Virus record (IMG/VR): IMGVR_UViG_3300009156_000046
Span: 1-44,152 of that record
Reading direction: 5' to 3' (one strand)
Length of the DNA: 44,152 bases
DNA from: a virus
Under the pieces are notes generated by a model. That model worked only from the letters and a program-made list of their open reading frames with translations. It was not told the origin of the DNA and did not search any database. Position numbers and translations under genes: made by a program. Positions 6,224 to 13,923 of this stretch are shown here, one piece after another (positions within the stretch are counted from its first letter, which is position 1; each line of letters opens with the position of its first letter).

Positions 6224-6447
6224 CGTTGCGTCTCCACTACGCGCGAGACGGTTTCGACTGCGCGTCCCATACTGCCGGTTTGTCGCATCGAAATATTTTT
6301 CCATTCGACCTTCTCGAGTCGGCATTCCTCGTAAATCCAGCCCAACACCCACCACTTCCGCACGAGCCCCACGACAAAGACGCCGAGAAACACCGCGCCG
6401 GTTCCACCGCTCGCGCGAAGCCACTCGGCCCATTGTAGGTCGGTCAT
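6220..6447 (-). CDS. Small single-pass membrane protein, 75 aa
   Basis: One clear membrane segment (GAVFLGVFVVGLV, residues about 17-30) followed by a polar tail containing EECRLEKVEWKNISMRQTG, a pattern seen in phage membrane proteins of the 'ERDEWK-ALxL' type next to holins. The N-terminus is short and would face the periplasm or cytoplasm depending on charge. Its place between two other membrane proteins points to the lysis region. No good ribosome binding site seen. Confidence 0.65.
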   Translation of the reverse strand: MTDLQWAEWLRASGGTGAVFLGVFVVGLVRKWWVLGWIYEECRLEKVEWKNISMRQTGSMGRAVETVSRVVETQR

Positions 6448-6480
6448 GTCGATCGGAACTTCGCATGAGACAAGCTCATC

Positions 6481-6672
6481 CTACGCAGCCGGCGGAAACG
6501 GCGGACCCTTCAGCACATACAAGAGCGCCAAGCCAGCGATGGCAACGCGCAGAATCAGCATCAGGTCTGTCGACGCCGGAAACCCGATGATCCGCAAGAG
6601 GGGCGGGAGAATCGCGAAGAACAGAATCACGGCAATCACCGCGAGCACGATGCGCCAGAGCATACCAGACAT
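6481..6672 (-). CDS. Holin-like membrane protein, 63 aa
   Basis: Two hydrophobic segments (residues about 5-30 and 38-56) separated by a short turn, with few charges, give the size and topology of a class II holin. AGAGGA lies seven bases before ATG 6672. The neighbours also encode small membrane proteins. It might form the membrane lesion for lysis, but homology to a known holin is not established from the sequence alone, and no endolysin gene is seen nearby. Confidence 0.55.
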   Translation of the reverse strand: MSGMLWRIVLAVIAVILFFAILPPLLRIIGFPASTDLMLILRVAIAGLALLYVLKGPPFPPAA

Positions 6673-6697
6673 TAGGAGTCCTCTCTAAGACGAGCTT

Positions 6698-7168
6698 TTA
6701 CGTCAGACGATCATTGACTCGCCGGTTCGTCGGTTCCTGTTCCACGCGAACCTGTGCAGCATGGCGATCCGCGAGGATACCATCCAGTTCCACGATCCGC
6801 CCCTCCGCCCGCGCGATCTCATCGATCAATTCACTCGGCGATGGAATCTCAAGCTTGACATTCGCGGTCACCACTTGCTTGAGCGCCACCACGAGCAGTT
6901 TCATCGCGTCCCGTTCCGCCGTCCGTGCCGCCGTCATGTCGGAGTTCACGAGAATATGAATCTCCTTCAGATTGGCTTGTGTTCGTCGGTCGGCTTCCTC
7001 TGCGAGCGTGGCGACTTTCTCTACCCGCTGCGCCACGAGATCCTGCCGGTCGTAGTCGCGCTTTTCTTTCCCCCGAGAAATCCACGCTTGCACGAGTGTG
7101 AGGATGACGACTTGCACGCCCGCGATCAGGGCAATAGCTACAGCCGGGACTGCGATCACTTCAGCCAC
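6698..7168 (-). CDS. Membrane-anchored coiled-coil protein, 156 aa (lysis-region candidate)
   Basis: The frame is open to 7300, but GTG 7168 has GGTGA eight bases upstream and starts a proper N-terminal membrane anchor (VIAVPAVAIALIAGVQVV). The rest is a long helix with EIHILVNSDMTAA, the 'IHxLVNSxxT' motif seen in phage holin-like and tail-region membrane proteins, followed by another coiled coil. Topology (N-anchor, long soluble coil) resembles an inner-membrane spanin, though no partner lipoprotein is seen. Confidence 0.6.
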   Translation of the reverse strand: MAEVIAVPAVAIALIAGVQVVILTLVQAWISRGKEKRDYDRQDLVAQRVEKVATLAEEADRRTQANLKEIHILVNSDMTAARTAERDAMKLLVVALKQVVTANVKLEIPSPSELIDEIARAEGRIVELDGILADRHAAQVRVEQEPTNRRVNDRLT

Positions 7169-7175
7169 GCGAGCG

Positions 7176-7430
7176 TCACCCGGTATACGCCGGCCCCTTC
7201 GCCAACTTCGCGATGGCCTGCTTGAAAGCGTAGAGCGTGCCCTTTGGCGCCAGATCCCAATTGCGCGCGACCCACTCGGCGACTTCACCGGCTTGCTCAT
7301 GTGAGAGCCACGGCAGGGCGTGTTCCGCTACGTCCGTGAGCGCCTTCACCTGCTTGGAGTTCGGCCCACCGCAGCACACCTCGAGAATGCAGTTTTGTTG
7401 CTGGTCGTTGCCGCCGCCGTTCATCGCCAT
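7176..7430 (-). CDS. Hypothetical protein, 84 aa
   Basis: Starts with a polar MAMNGGGNDQQQN run then NCILEVCCGGPNS and two helices (VKALTDVAEHALPWL, AEWVARNWDLAPKG). This small family occurs beside phage membrane and lysis genes, and I know no function for it. The ATG overlaps the upstream stop (TAATG), so it is coupled to the gene before it. Confidence 0.6.
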   Translation of the reverse strand: MAMNGGGNDQQQNCILEVCCGGPNSKQVKALTDVAEHALPWLSHEQAGEVAEWVARNWDLAPKGTLYAFKQAIAKLAKGPAYTG

Positions 7431-7906
7431 TAGCGTCCTCGTCGTTGATTGAGAATCGTTTCCCGAAGGCTCTGGATCTCGAGCTGCTGAAGTTCCTGCT
7501 TTTTCCCGATCGACTCCACCGCCTGCTTCAACGATGCCGCGCGTTCATCCTGCAAGCGTTGCGTGTTGATGTCTGACTTCGCCTGTTCGCTCAGATGCGT
7601 GTTGATGTCCCGAATGTCCGAGCGAAGCCCCCACGTTGACGCCACTTGCCCGCCGACGATGCTGACGATCGCGGTCACGATGCCGATCACCATGCCAGGC
7701 GAGAGCGTCATACGCGAGAAGTCTGGCGCCGCCGTCGACAGCGCCGTGAGCTTGAAGGCATGGTCGGCGGTCAGCGCTTCAATCTTCACTAGACGGTCCT
7801 CATGATCACGGTAGTCATCCCGTAACCGTTTGTGTCCCTGTTCGGCCTGTTCGTGATTGGCGCGGACTAATTGGAACACGGCCGACTCCCGTCCTGGGGG
7901 ACCCAT
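7430..7906 (-). CDS. Single-pass membrane protein with flanking coiled coils, 158 aa
   Basis: Residues about 1-65 form a charged helix, then a membrane segment (MVIGIVTAIVSIVGGQVA, about 71-88) is followed by a second coiled coil rich in Gln and Glu. Phage proteins with this 'helix - one TM - helix' build are often found next to holins and are sometimes annotated as spanin-like. No ribosome binding site close to ATG 7906 was seen. Confidence 0.6.
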   Translation of the reverse strand: MGPPGRESAVFQLVRANHEQAEQGHKRLRDDYRDHEDRLVKIEALTADHAFKLTALSTAAPDFSRMTLSPGMVIGIVTAIVSIVGGQVASTWGLRSDIRDINTHLSEQAKSDINTQRLQDERAASLKQAVESIGKKQELQQLEIQSLRETILNQRRGR

Positions 7907-7936
7907 CGGTTAGGCACATGCCTCCGCGCATGACAT

Positions 7937-8776
7937 TCAGGGCTTTCCCAACTTCTGAAACGAGGGCGACTTCAAGAGCTTCATGACCGCAGCCGGCGGT
8001 GGGAGTCCTGCGGCTTTCACGGAGCCGACATACGCATCCTTCAACGCTTCTGCGTATTCTGCGCTCCCGTTGGCGATGATGCGAATCGCAACCTTCGGGT
8101 CCATACCCATCGATATCGATTCACGGATCAAGCCAACATCGTCGGCGAGTGATTGTGCCGTCTCAGCCGCGATCTTCGGCGCCGCTTCAGGTGTGATCTT
8201 TCCTGCAGTCTGCATCGCCTTGCCGGCCGTGCGCGCCAGTGGCGGGATGACGATTTGCTTCAGGCCTTTATAGATGTCGCCTTTGAGGATGGTTCGGAGC
8301 ACATCTGAGCCGCTAACCGACGCATCACCGGCCGCACTAGCTAAGGCTTCGCCAGCACCTCCGAGCATTGGCCGCACTGCTCGGATAGCCGCCCCACCAA
8401 CTGCGAATGGTGCCGCTGTCGCTGCACCGATGCCCGCTTCGCCAGCCATCTCACCTAAGGCTTCAGGAACCGTCCCAGGGACCGCTTCGCCGCGCAACTT
8501 GTTCGCGGCTTGCTTCAGCGCATCCCCGACCATCCCACCGACGCCAGCGCCCGCGACGCCGGTAACGGGTCCACCGGTCGCGCCGACGATACCGCCAACG
8601 ATGGAGCCAGCAGCCGGGAGCGCATCGACCGCCACGTCCGTCCATGTGCGAGCCTTGGGAACGTCTTTCGCGTTGGAGACTGGAATAGCTTTCAGGAACG
8701 CCGATATCTGCGCGTCGGTAGCTTGGTCTGGGATTTCGTAGCGTTGCCCGTCTGGCCCTTCGATGCGGCGCGGCAT
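7937..8776 (-). CDS. Internal virion / DNA-ejection protein candidate, 279 aa
   Basis: The N-terminus (RIEGPDGQRYEIPDQATDAQISAFL) carries the short 'P-D-x-A-T-D-x-x-I' motif typical of phage structural proteins. Residues about 55-135 are very rich in Gly/Ala with glycine-zipper spacing (GGIVGATGGPVTGVAGAGVGG), which could insert into a membrane. The C-terminal half is helical. The position next to 8776-10176 and the p32-like genes, in the place of the P22 ejection proteins, supports a role in forming the DNA-translocation channel. Confidence 0.6.
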   Translation of the reverse strand: MPRRIEGPDGQRYEIPDQATDAQISAFLKAIPVSNAKDVPKARTWTDVAVDALPAAGSIVGGIVGATGGPVTGVAGAGVGGMVGDALKQAANKLRGEAVPGTVPEALGEMAGEAGIGAATAAPFAVGGAAIRAVRPMLGGAGEALASAAGDASVSGSDVLRTILKGDIYKGLKQIVIPPLARTAGKAMQTAGKITPEAAPKIAAETAQSLADDVGLIRESISMGMDPKVAIRIIANGSAEYAEALKDAYVGSVKAAGLPPPAAVMKLLKSPSFQKLGKP

Positions 8777-10176
8777 TAGTCTTTCTTTAATCGAAGCTCG
8801 CCATTCGGCCCGAATTCGACCTTTTGAAATCCAGTCGTGCCGCCTTTCGCCGCCCGCGATCGATAGTCCTGCACGAGCGTGTCACCTTCATCACCGTAAA
8901 ACTCGTGCAATGCGCCAGCGCCAGCCTCGGAACCGAGAGAGGCGATCAGCGCCGCGCGTGCCCGTCGCTTCTGTTCAAGGGCCGCTGGACCGTCGCCAGG
9001 TTCGGCGAAATACGTCTTCCGATCGTTCTCGTATTCATGCTCTGGAATAGCCGCCCCTGAATCCTTCCGCAATCTCGCTTCCGTGAATGCCCGCTGCGCT
9101 TGGTTGTATTTCTGCCCTGTATCGGATTGGAGCGGGTTCCACAGATATTTCATGCGAGCCGTGCCGACTAGGCCTAACTTCGATACTTGATTCTCGAGAG
9201 CCTGCACATCGTCATCGGCTTGCTTGGCGCGATTGAAGAATCCAAGTGCTCTGCGTTGTTGCCCAGTCGGCGGCTTGTCCGCACCTTGTGGCTTCGCGGC
9301 TTCGCGAGCCTCACGCTGTTGAGCCAGCGACAATTGACCGCGCGAGATGTTCAACTGAGCGGCCTGATACGGAGACAATGGAGCCGGTTGATTCATCAAC
9401 GAAAGCGCCTTGGATGGATCGCCGCCAGCCGCTTCGACCGCCAACGATGCCTCCGTTGGTGCCTTCGGCGCGAATGGTGCTTGCAGTAATACCTTATCCC
9501 CGCGAGCGATCACATCGCCAGGACCGAGCTTTTGCTCCTTCTCTCGATACTTATCCGACAACGTATCGCGCAATTGCTTCAGGCGTGGTTTCGGATCTTG
9601 CCCACTGGCGAACAGGGCCATGAGTGGTTCGGCTTCGGCGTCCTTCAGCCAGCCGTTCGCCTTCCCTGTAGCGATACCCATCATGGCCGCTTGTTCAGTG
9701 TCTGGCGCTTCAATTACCGCATTGAGCACGCGCGCCGCATGATCGCGTCTGGCTTCCTCCAGCTTCGAGCCGGAATCCTCAACATCATCCAAGGCTTTCA
9801 ATGTATGCGCCTGCACGTCCAGCGGGGCTCCAACACGCGCAAAGCCTTCCATGATGCGCTTCCGATCGAAGCGCTTCACGCCATCTGGCCCTTCGACCAT
9901 CGCCTGCGAGACGATCGCGTTGACCGCCTGATCCATCTGCGCCATCTTCGCTTTCGCGGCGTCCTGTTGCTGGAGCGCTTGTTGACGGTATTGCAGCTCG
10001 CCCGCGCGTGTCTGCGCGTTGAGTTGTTGCGCTTCCATCTCGGCCCGTTGCGCCGCAGCTCGAGCCCGACGCTCCGGTATCGACGCCACGGCTTGCGCGA
10101 GTGATGCCAATGTCGTCCACGTCTCATCCTGTCGTGGTCGGATCGTGCCGGTGAGGAGATCGAGCGGATCAGCCAT
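8776..10176 (-). CDS. Large helical internal virion protein candidate, 466 aa
   Basis: Almost entirely alpha-helical and Ala/Gln/Arg-rich, with a long N-terminal coiled coil (RARAAAQRAEMEAQQLNAQ, residues about 35-85). No signal peptide, enzymatic motif or membrane helix. In this gene order it corresponds to P22 gp20/gp16-type ejection proteins, though sequence similarity to them is not visible to me. ATG 10176 overlaps the upstream stop (TAATG). Confidence 0.55.
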   Translation of the reverse strand: MADPLDLLTGTIRPRQDETWTTLASLAQAVASIPERRARAAAQRAEMEAQQLNAQTRAGELQYRQQALQQQDAAKAKMAQMDQAVNAIVSQAMVEGPDGVKRFDRKRIMEGFARVGAPLDVQAHTLKALDDVEDSGSKLEEARRDHAARVLNAVIEAPDTEQAAMMGIATGKANGWLKDAEAEPLMALFASGQDPKPRLKQLRDTLSDKYREKEQKLGPGDVIARGDKVLLQAPFAPKAPTEASLAVEAAGGDPSKALSLMNQPAPLSPYQAAQLNISRGQLSLAQQREAREAAKPQGADKPPTGQQRRALGFFNRAKQADDDVQALENQVSKLGLVGTARMKYLWNPLQSDTGQKYNQAQRAFTEARLRKDSGAAIPEHEYENDRKTYFAEPGDGPAALEQKRRARAALIASLGSEAGAGALHEFYGDEGDTLVQDYRSRAAKGGTTGFQKVEFGPNGELRLKKD

Positions 10177-10442
10177 TAGCGATGCCAGACACCGATACCG
10201 GGATTCTGTGACGGATCGAGGAATTCAGGATCGCGCCCGCTGAACGCCGACAAGCCGCCCCACAGTCCACCGCCGGGCAGGAACATCGGCCCGAACATCG
10301 CGATCCCTTTCAGCGTGTTTTTGAGCAGCCGATGTTTAGCTTGGCGCTTTTCTTCTTCGGCGGCGATGCGCTCGCGCGCCTCTTGCGCTTTGATGTCTCC
10401 TTCTCGGAGCATCATTTCCGCGATGTCTTGTATGAGGCTCAT
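10176..10442 (-). CDS. Small virion-region protein, 88 aa
   Basis: N-terminal half is a charged amphipathic helix (AEMMLREGDIKAQEARERIA), the C-terminal half has a hydrophobic Gly/Pro-rich stretch (GIAMFGPMFLPGGGLWGG). The helix-then-hydrophobic build resembles small ejection proteins. No recognised family; kept for its fit in the overlapping block. Confidence 0.6.
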   Translation of the reverse strand: MSLIQDIAEMMLREGDIKAQEARERIAAEEEKRQAKHRLLKNTLKGIAMFGPMFLPGGGLWGGLSAFSGRDPEFLDPSQNPGIGVWHR

Positions 10443-10446
10443 AAGC

Positions 10447-10755
10447 TCACCGTCGTTGCTGCGCCAAGATCATTTCCAGTAACGCGCCCATCGGATGCTG
10501 TGGCTGAGCAGGTCCCGGCATCGCGCCGACCGCTGGCTGACCGAGAATCGACACGGGTTGTGGACGCAGAAACGCCGGATGCGTGCCGGCTTGCGCGGGC
10601 ATCTGCGTTGGCGCATTGCCCCATCCCCGCGGCATCTGGGGTGTGATCGGAGGCCCATAGAGCGAAGGCCAGCCCATCGTCATCGGCTGTGCGCCTTGCT
10701 GTTGCCACGGTAAGCCGCGTGTTGCGAGATCGCGGAGCGTAAAAGAGTTCGGCAT
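10447..10755 (-). CDS. Pro/Gln/Met-rich virion-region protein, 102 aa
   Basis: Low-complexity Pro, Gln, Met and Gly over residues about 15-90 with a short C-terminal helix (ALLEMILAQQRR). Likely disordered. Lies between the small helical protein and the p32-like C-terminal domain gene. The overlapping open frames on both strands are shadows. Unknown function. Confidence 0.55.
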   Translation of the reverse strand: MPNSFTLRDLATRGLPWQQQGAQPMTMGWPSLYGPPITPQMPRGWGNAPTQMPAQAGTHPAFLRPQPVSILGQPAVGAMPGPAQPQHPMGALLEMILAQQRR

Positions 10756-10759
10756 GACG

Positions 10760-11107
10760 TTACGCGAACGGCGCGGTTGCGCCGCGCAAGCCGAGGTCCG
10801 CGAGACTCAGATAGCGATTGACGGTATCGCCGTAGAGTTGATCCGCGATGCCGGTGCCGTAGCGTGCGAGCGCTTTCAACGTGCCGCCGGTCAGCAACGT
10901 GCCGCGCGCCGCCGCGCTTGACTGGACGGCCCGTTGCCCTTGTCCAAAGGCGAATTCGTAGCCGGGCACACCGCGGAGAAAGAACTCCATCGGATTTGTC
11001 GCCGGCAGAATGTTCTGCTGTCCGGTGAACATGCCTTGCGCGGGCTGTGTGTAGTTGTAGCCAGGCAATCCGCTCGAGCCGCTGGTCGTGTTGAGGAGAT
11101 CAGCCAT
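10760..11107 (-). CDS. C-terminal half of a p32-like DNA-transfer protein, 115 aa
   Basis: Residues 48-110 read PGYEFAFGQGQRAVQSSAAA then RGTLLTGGTLKAL...YGTGIAD...NRYLSLADLG. This is the most conserved region of the phage 'DNA transfer protein p32' family, normally located after an N-terminal helical region of the same polypeptide. Here the N-terminal region is encoded by the separate upstream gene 11111-11845. Likely a virion ejection or tail-needle-associated protein. ATG 11107 lies just after the upstream stop. Confidence 0.65.
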   Translation of the reverse strand: MADLLNTTSGSSGLPGYNYTQPAQGMFTGQQNILPATNPMEFFLRGVPGYEFAFGQGQRAVQSSAAARGTLLTGGTLKALARYGTGIADQLYGDTVNRYLSLADLGLRGATAPFA

Positions 11108-11110
11108 ACA

Positions 11111-11845
11111 TTAGACCTTCGTGTAACCCATGTTGAGATACCACGCCAGAATGCTCGCCGGGACGGTAATCGTTTGTCCGCCTCTTGTGACTTGCACCGT
11201 ATCCGTCGCCGGGACAGTGGTATTAGGAATGTGCGGCGTTGGCGACCACGGCGGAATGCCGCTCGTATCGGTCGCGGAGTCTGGAGGCGTGCCTTCCCCG
11301 CGTCTCCACGGTTCATCTTCTGGGATGTATTGCTGTCCCGTCGCTGGATCAATCACTGGCCGTATGCCAGGCACGGGCTTTTCGAATCCGACATCGCCGA
11401 CCTTAAACGTCGGCGCAACGTAGCCGGGAAATTTCTGGCCTGGAAACGCGCTGGACGGTGACCCTGGATAGACTCCAGTCGATGTGCCCGGAAACGTCCC
11501 AGGCCGACCCGGACCACCAGGACCGCCCGGACCACTCGGACTGCCAGGCCCGCCTCCCGTGCTAGGAGACGTGCCGGGATTCGTGCCAGGAGGTCCACCA
11601 CCACCAGGCGGATTGATCGGAGGCGGTGATCCTCCAGGCGGGTTGTAGTTCGGCAACTGCAACCCGAGGAGATTCATCAGCATCGTCGTCGCCGAGGCAC
11701 CGGCATCCGTGTAGGGCTTCCGCAGCCCTTTCATGTATTCGAATTGTTCTTTCGTGAACGCGAGCGCGTTACGGGCAGCTTCGGCTTGGGCTTCCGTTGA
11801 CGCCATCGAGGCCGCGATTTGCGCTTGATTGCCGCTACTGCACAT
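11111..11845 (-). CDS. N-terminal half of a p32-like DNA-transfer protein with Pro/Gly collagen-like insert, 244 aa
   Basis: Residues 10-62 (AASMASTEAQAEAARNALAF, EQFEYMKGLRKPYTDAGA) match the N-terminal helix of p32-like DNA-transfer proteins. Residues about 66-145 are Pro/Gly-rich with runs of Gly-x-y triplets (GPGGPGGPGRPGTFPG), like the collagen-like linkers of phage fibres. The tail (VTRGGQTITVPASILAWYL) is a small beta module. The family's C-terminal signature is absent here and present in 10760-11107. Start codon ATG 11845 has AAAAGG about eight bases upstream. Confidence 0.6.
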   Translation of the reverse strand: MCSSGNQAQIAASMASTEAQAEAARNALAFTKEQFEYMKGLRKPYTDAGASATTMLMNLLGLQLPNYNPPGGSPPPINPPGGGGPPGTNPGTSPSTGGGPGSPSGPGGPGGPGRPGTFPGTSTGVYPGSPSSAFPGQKFPGYVAPTFKVGDVGFEKPVPGIRPVIDPATGQQYIPEDEPWRRGEGTPPDSATDTSGIPPWSPTPHIPNTTVPATDTVQVTRGGQTITVPASILAWYLNMGYTKV

Positions 11846-11847
11846 AA

Positions 11848-12354
11848 TTACGGCCTTTTCTGGAGGGAAATTTCAGCCATATGATACCCCAATCCCTCTA
11901 ACGACTTGCGCTGTTTATCGTCGTGGACGCCGATCGATATCACGGCTTGGTGTTCGCGCGCCCATTCCTCCGCGACTCGGAGCAGCATCAGCCCGCCACG
12001 CCCACGCGCGGAAGGGTCGACATACCACCAGACATTCGAGGCCATCAATTCCCCGGAATAGATGTTCGTAGAGAGCGACATCGCGATCGTGCCTCTCACG
12101 GCATCGCCTTGCACGAATACCCACGCTGCCGCGCCGACTGTTGACACCGCCCACGCCATAATGGTGCGGATACGCTGCTCACTCGGCGGCACATGATGCC
12201 ACGGCATGTCCTGCCAGTGTGCCAACGCGAACGGGATCAGCACATCGATATCATTCGCGTCAGCCTCGCGGATGTAACAGGACTTGCGAGCTGGTAAATC
12301 CTCCACCGCCATGATGGCCGTCTTCTCCGATGGGACGAGTTCACGGACAGTCAT
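11848..12354 (-). CDS. GNAT-family N-acetyltransferase, 168 aa
   Basis: Acetyl-CoA-dependent transferase fold: N-terminal strand and helix (YIREADANDIDVLIPFA), a central strand ending in VWWYVDPSARGRGGLMLL, where RGRGG (117-121) is the R/Q-x-x-G-x-G/A pyrophosphate-binding loop, then a helix and the final strand (GYHMAEISLQKR). Small acetyltransferases of this kind are common among podophage tail genes; the target is unknown. The ATG at 12354 is used; a TTG at 12393 would add 13 residues. Confidence 0.8.
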   Translation of the reverse strand: MTVRELVPSEKTAIMAVEDLPARKSCYIREADANDIDVLIPFALAHWQDMPWHHVPPSEQRIRTIMAWAVSTVGAAAWVFVQGDAVRGTIAMSLSTNIYSGELMASNVWWYVDPSARGRGGLMLLRVAEEWAREHQAVISIGVHDDKQRKSLEGLGYHMAEISLQKRP

Positions 12355-12373
12355 ACGAGTATGTTTTGGTGAA

Positions 12374-13414
12374 TCATGCCCAGATCGTTCCAACGATGCC
12401 AGACTGGAAATATGTCAACCCGGCATCGCCAAACCAGGTCGTCGTGCCAGTTGCGCCAGATAGCTCCAACCACGGTAAAATGTGGTAGCCCAGTCCAGGC
12501 ATCCCTTTATACGTCCCCATACTCAGCATAGTGACACCGATCCCAGCGGTGCAGACTAATAACTGCGCCGAGTTGACGGACGTGGAATCGACACCGATCC
12601 CTGTCGCCGTATTCGCATTGGAGGATGCATTGGAGTGCGTGGCCTGCGCCTGCGCCTCAATGAACGACGACGCCGATCCGGTAACATACGCTAATTGATT
12701 CGCCGTGTTGCTATTGGCTTGCCGGAACGTGGCGGTCGTGTAATTCCATGTATCCGTGGTTTCTGGCGTATTGACCAAGGATCGCGGCACTTGATTATAG
12801 GCATTCCAGACAAACCGGAACGCCGCCGCATCGGCGGTCACATTCGCCCCACTCGCCCGAATTGTGCCTACCCAGCGGTAAGCTGCGGTCCCGCTCTTGA
12901 TGATGATGCCGCTCTGCACACCAAGCGCATCGGCGCGAGTCGTATCGTTCGTCCAAGCCGCCGATAGCACAAGCTGCGGCGTCCCACTGTTATAGTCCAC
13001 GAACACGTCGTAGTTTTTTCCGCTGGTCAGCGTCAACGCGAGCGATAATTGCGTAAATGTCGCATTCACCAGTGCCGATCCGTTATACAGCGTGATATTT
13101 CCATTGGTCTGCGCAACACCACTTGAGGTCGATGGTGTGTAATATAGCGTCCCTTGCGCCGTCCGATCTGATGAACTCACCGGAATGCCGCTTTCCGTCG
13201 TCAACCGCCCTTCGATCGTGGATGGTAAAATGACTGGGACGGCGCCGCTTGACGTGAGTTGATGCCAGCCAGTCGAGTAGAGCCATAACTGGCCGGTGTC
13301 GGTTTCATACCAGAGATAGACCGGCTGTGTCCCACCGGGCGGAGACGGGGTAAATGCCGTGCGCTGCGCGTTGGTGCCGTATTGCTGGAACGTCGGATAA
13401 CTCGTGTCGCTCAT
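12374..13414 (-). CDS. Tail/appendage protein, 346 aa
   Basis: Beta-rich, Thr/Ser/Asn/Gly-rich sequence without membrane or enzyme motifs. The early segment PVYLWYETDTGQLWLYSTGW is a module often found at the N-terminus of phage fibre and decoration proteins, and residues about 190-330 look like a jelly-roll receptor-binding or decoration domain. ATGA overlap with the preceding fibre-like gene. A receptor-contacting role is inferred from composition and position. Confidence 0.6.
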   Translation of the reverse strand: MSDTSYPTFQQYGTNAQRTAFTPSPPGGTQPVYLWYETDTGQLWLYSTGWHQLTSSGAVPVILPSTIEGRLTTESGIPVSSSDRTAQGTLYYTPSTSSGVAQTNGNITLYNGSALVNATFTQLSLALTLTSGKNYDVFVDYNSGTPQLVLSAAWTNDTTRADALGVQSGIIIKSGTAAYRWVGTIRASGANVTADAAAFRFVWNAYNQVPRSLVNTPETTDTWNYTTATFRQANSNTANQLAYVTGSASSFIEAQAQATHSNASSNANTATGIGVDSTSVNSAQLLVCTAGIGVTMLSMGTYKGMPGLGYHILPWLELSGATGTTTWFGDAGLTYFQSGIVGTIWA

Positions 13415-13923
13415 GGCGTATAACTTATATACAGAAAGTTGCCAGCGCCGTCATCCATCGGGCTCGGCGGATTCGCCCCATCACTCATCACGACGTAATC
13501 GGCGCCCGTCGTGGACGCCGAAATCACGACGGTCACGCCATTAATGCGCGCCTTGAGTTGATTCGTGGTGGAGTTATACCAGACATCGCCATTGACTAAT
13601 GACGACGGATCGCCAGCCTGCGCGCCGACATTGACGCCCGCATTCGTCGCGTCTGGATTGAACGTCTGCCGCACACCATCCGCGAACGCGAACAGTCCAG
13701 CATCGCTCAGCGTCGTGTTGCTATTCTGGATGATGGTGCCAGTCGTGCCATCCCACCGCGCAATCGCGTTGTCGGTCGAGAGCCTAGGCCCGAACACGTC
13801 GCCGGCTGTCGTGAACTCCTGAATGAACTGCATCAGCCACATATACCAAGCCCTTGAGATGAGCCCGGTCTGCGGATCAGCGATCGGTTCGTGCGGCGCC
13901 TGAAAGAGCAGTGGGCGTGGCAT
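13411..13923 (-). CDS. Tail-fibre-like virion protein, 170 aa
   Basis: ATG 13923 (MPRPLLFQAPHEP) overlaps the upstream TAA, so the upstream extension is not used. It contains GPRLSTDNAIARWDGTTGTI followed by QNSNTTLSDAG, the head-binding/linker motif seen at the N-terminus of many fibre proteins, then NPSSLVNGDVWYNSTTNQLKA-like sequence common in structural proteins. The C-terminal VVMSDGANPPSPMDDGAGNF is a short beta end. Likely part of the appendage. Confidence 0.65.
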   Translation of the reverse strand: MPRPLLFQAPHEPIADPQTGLISRAWYMWLMQFIQEFTTAGDVFGPRLSTDNAIARWDGTTGTIIQNSNTTLSDAGLFAFADGVRQTFNPDATNAGVNVGAQAGDPSSLVNGDVWYNSTTNQLKARINGVTVVISASTTGADYVVMSDGANPPSPMDDGAGNFLYISYTP

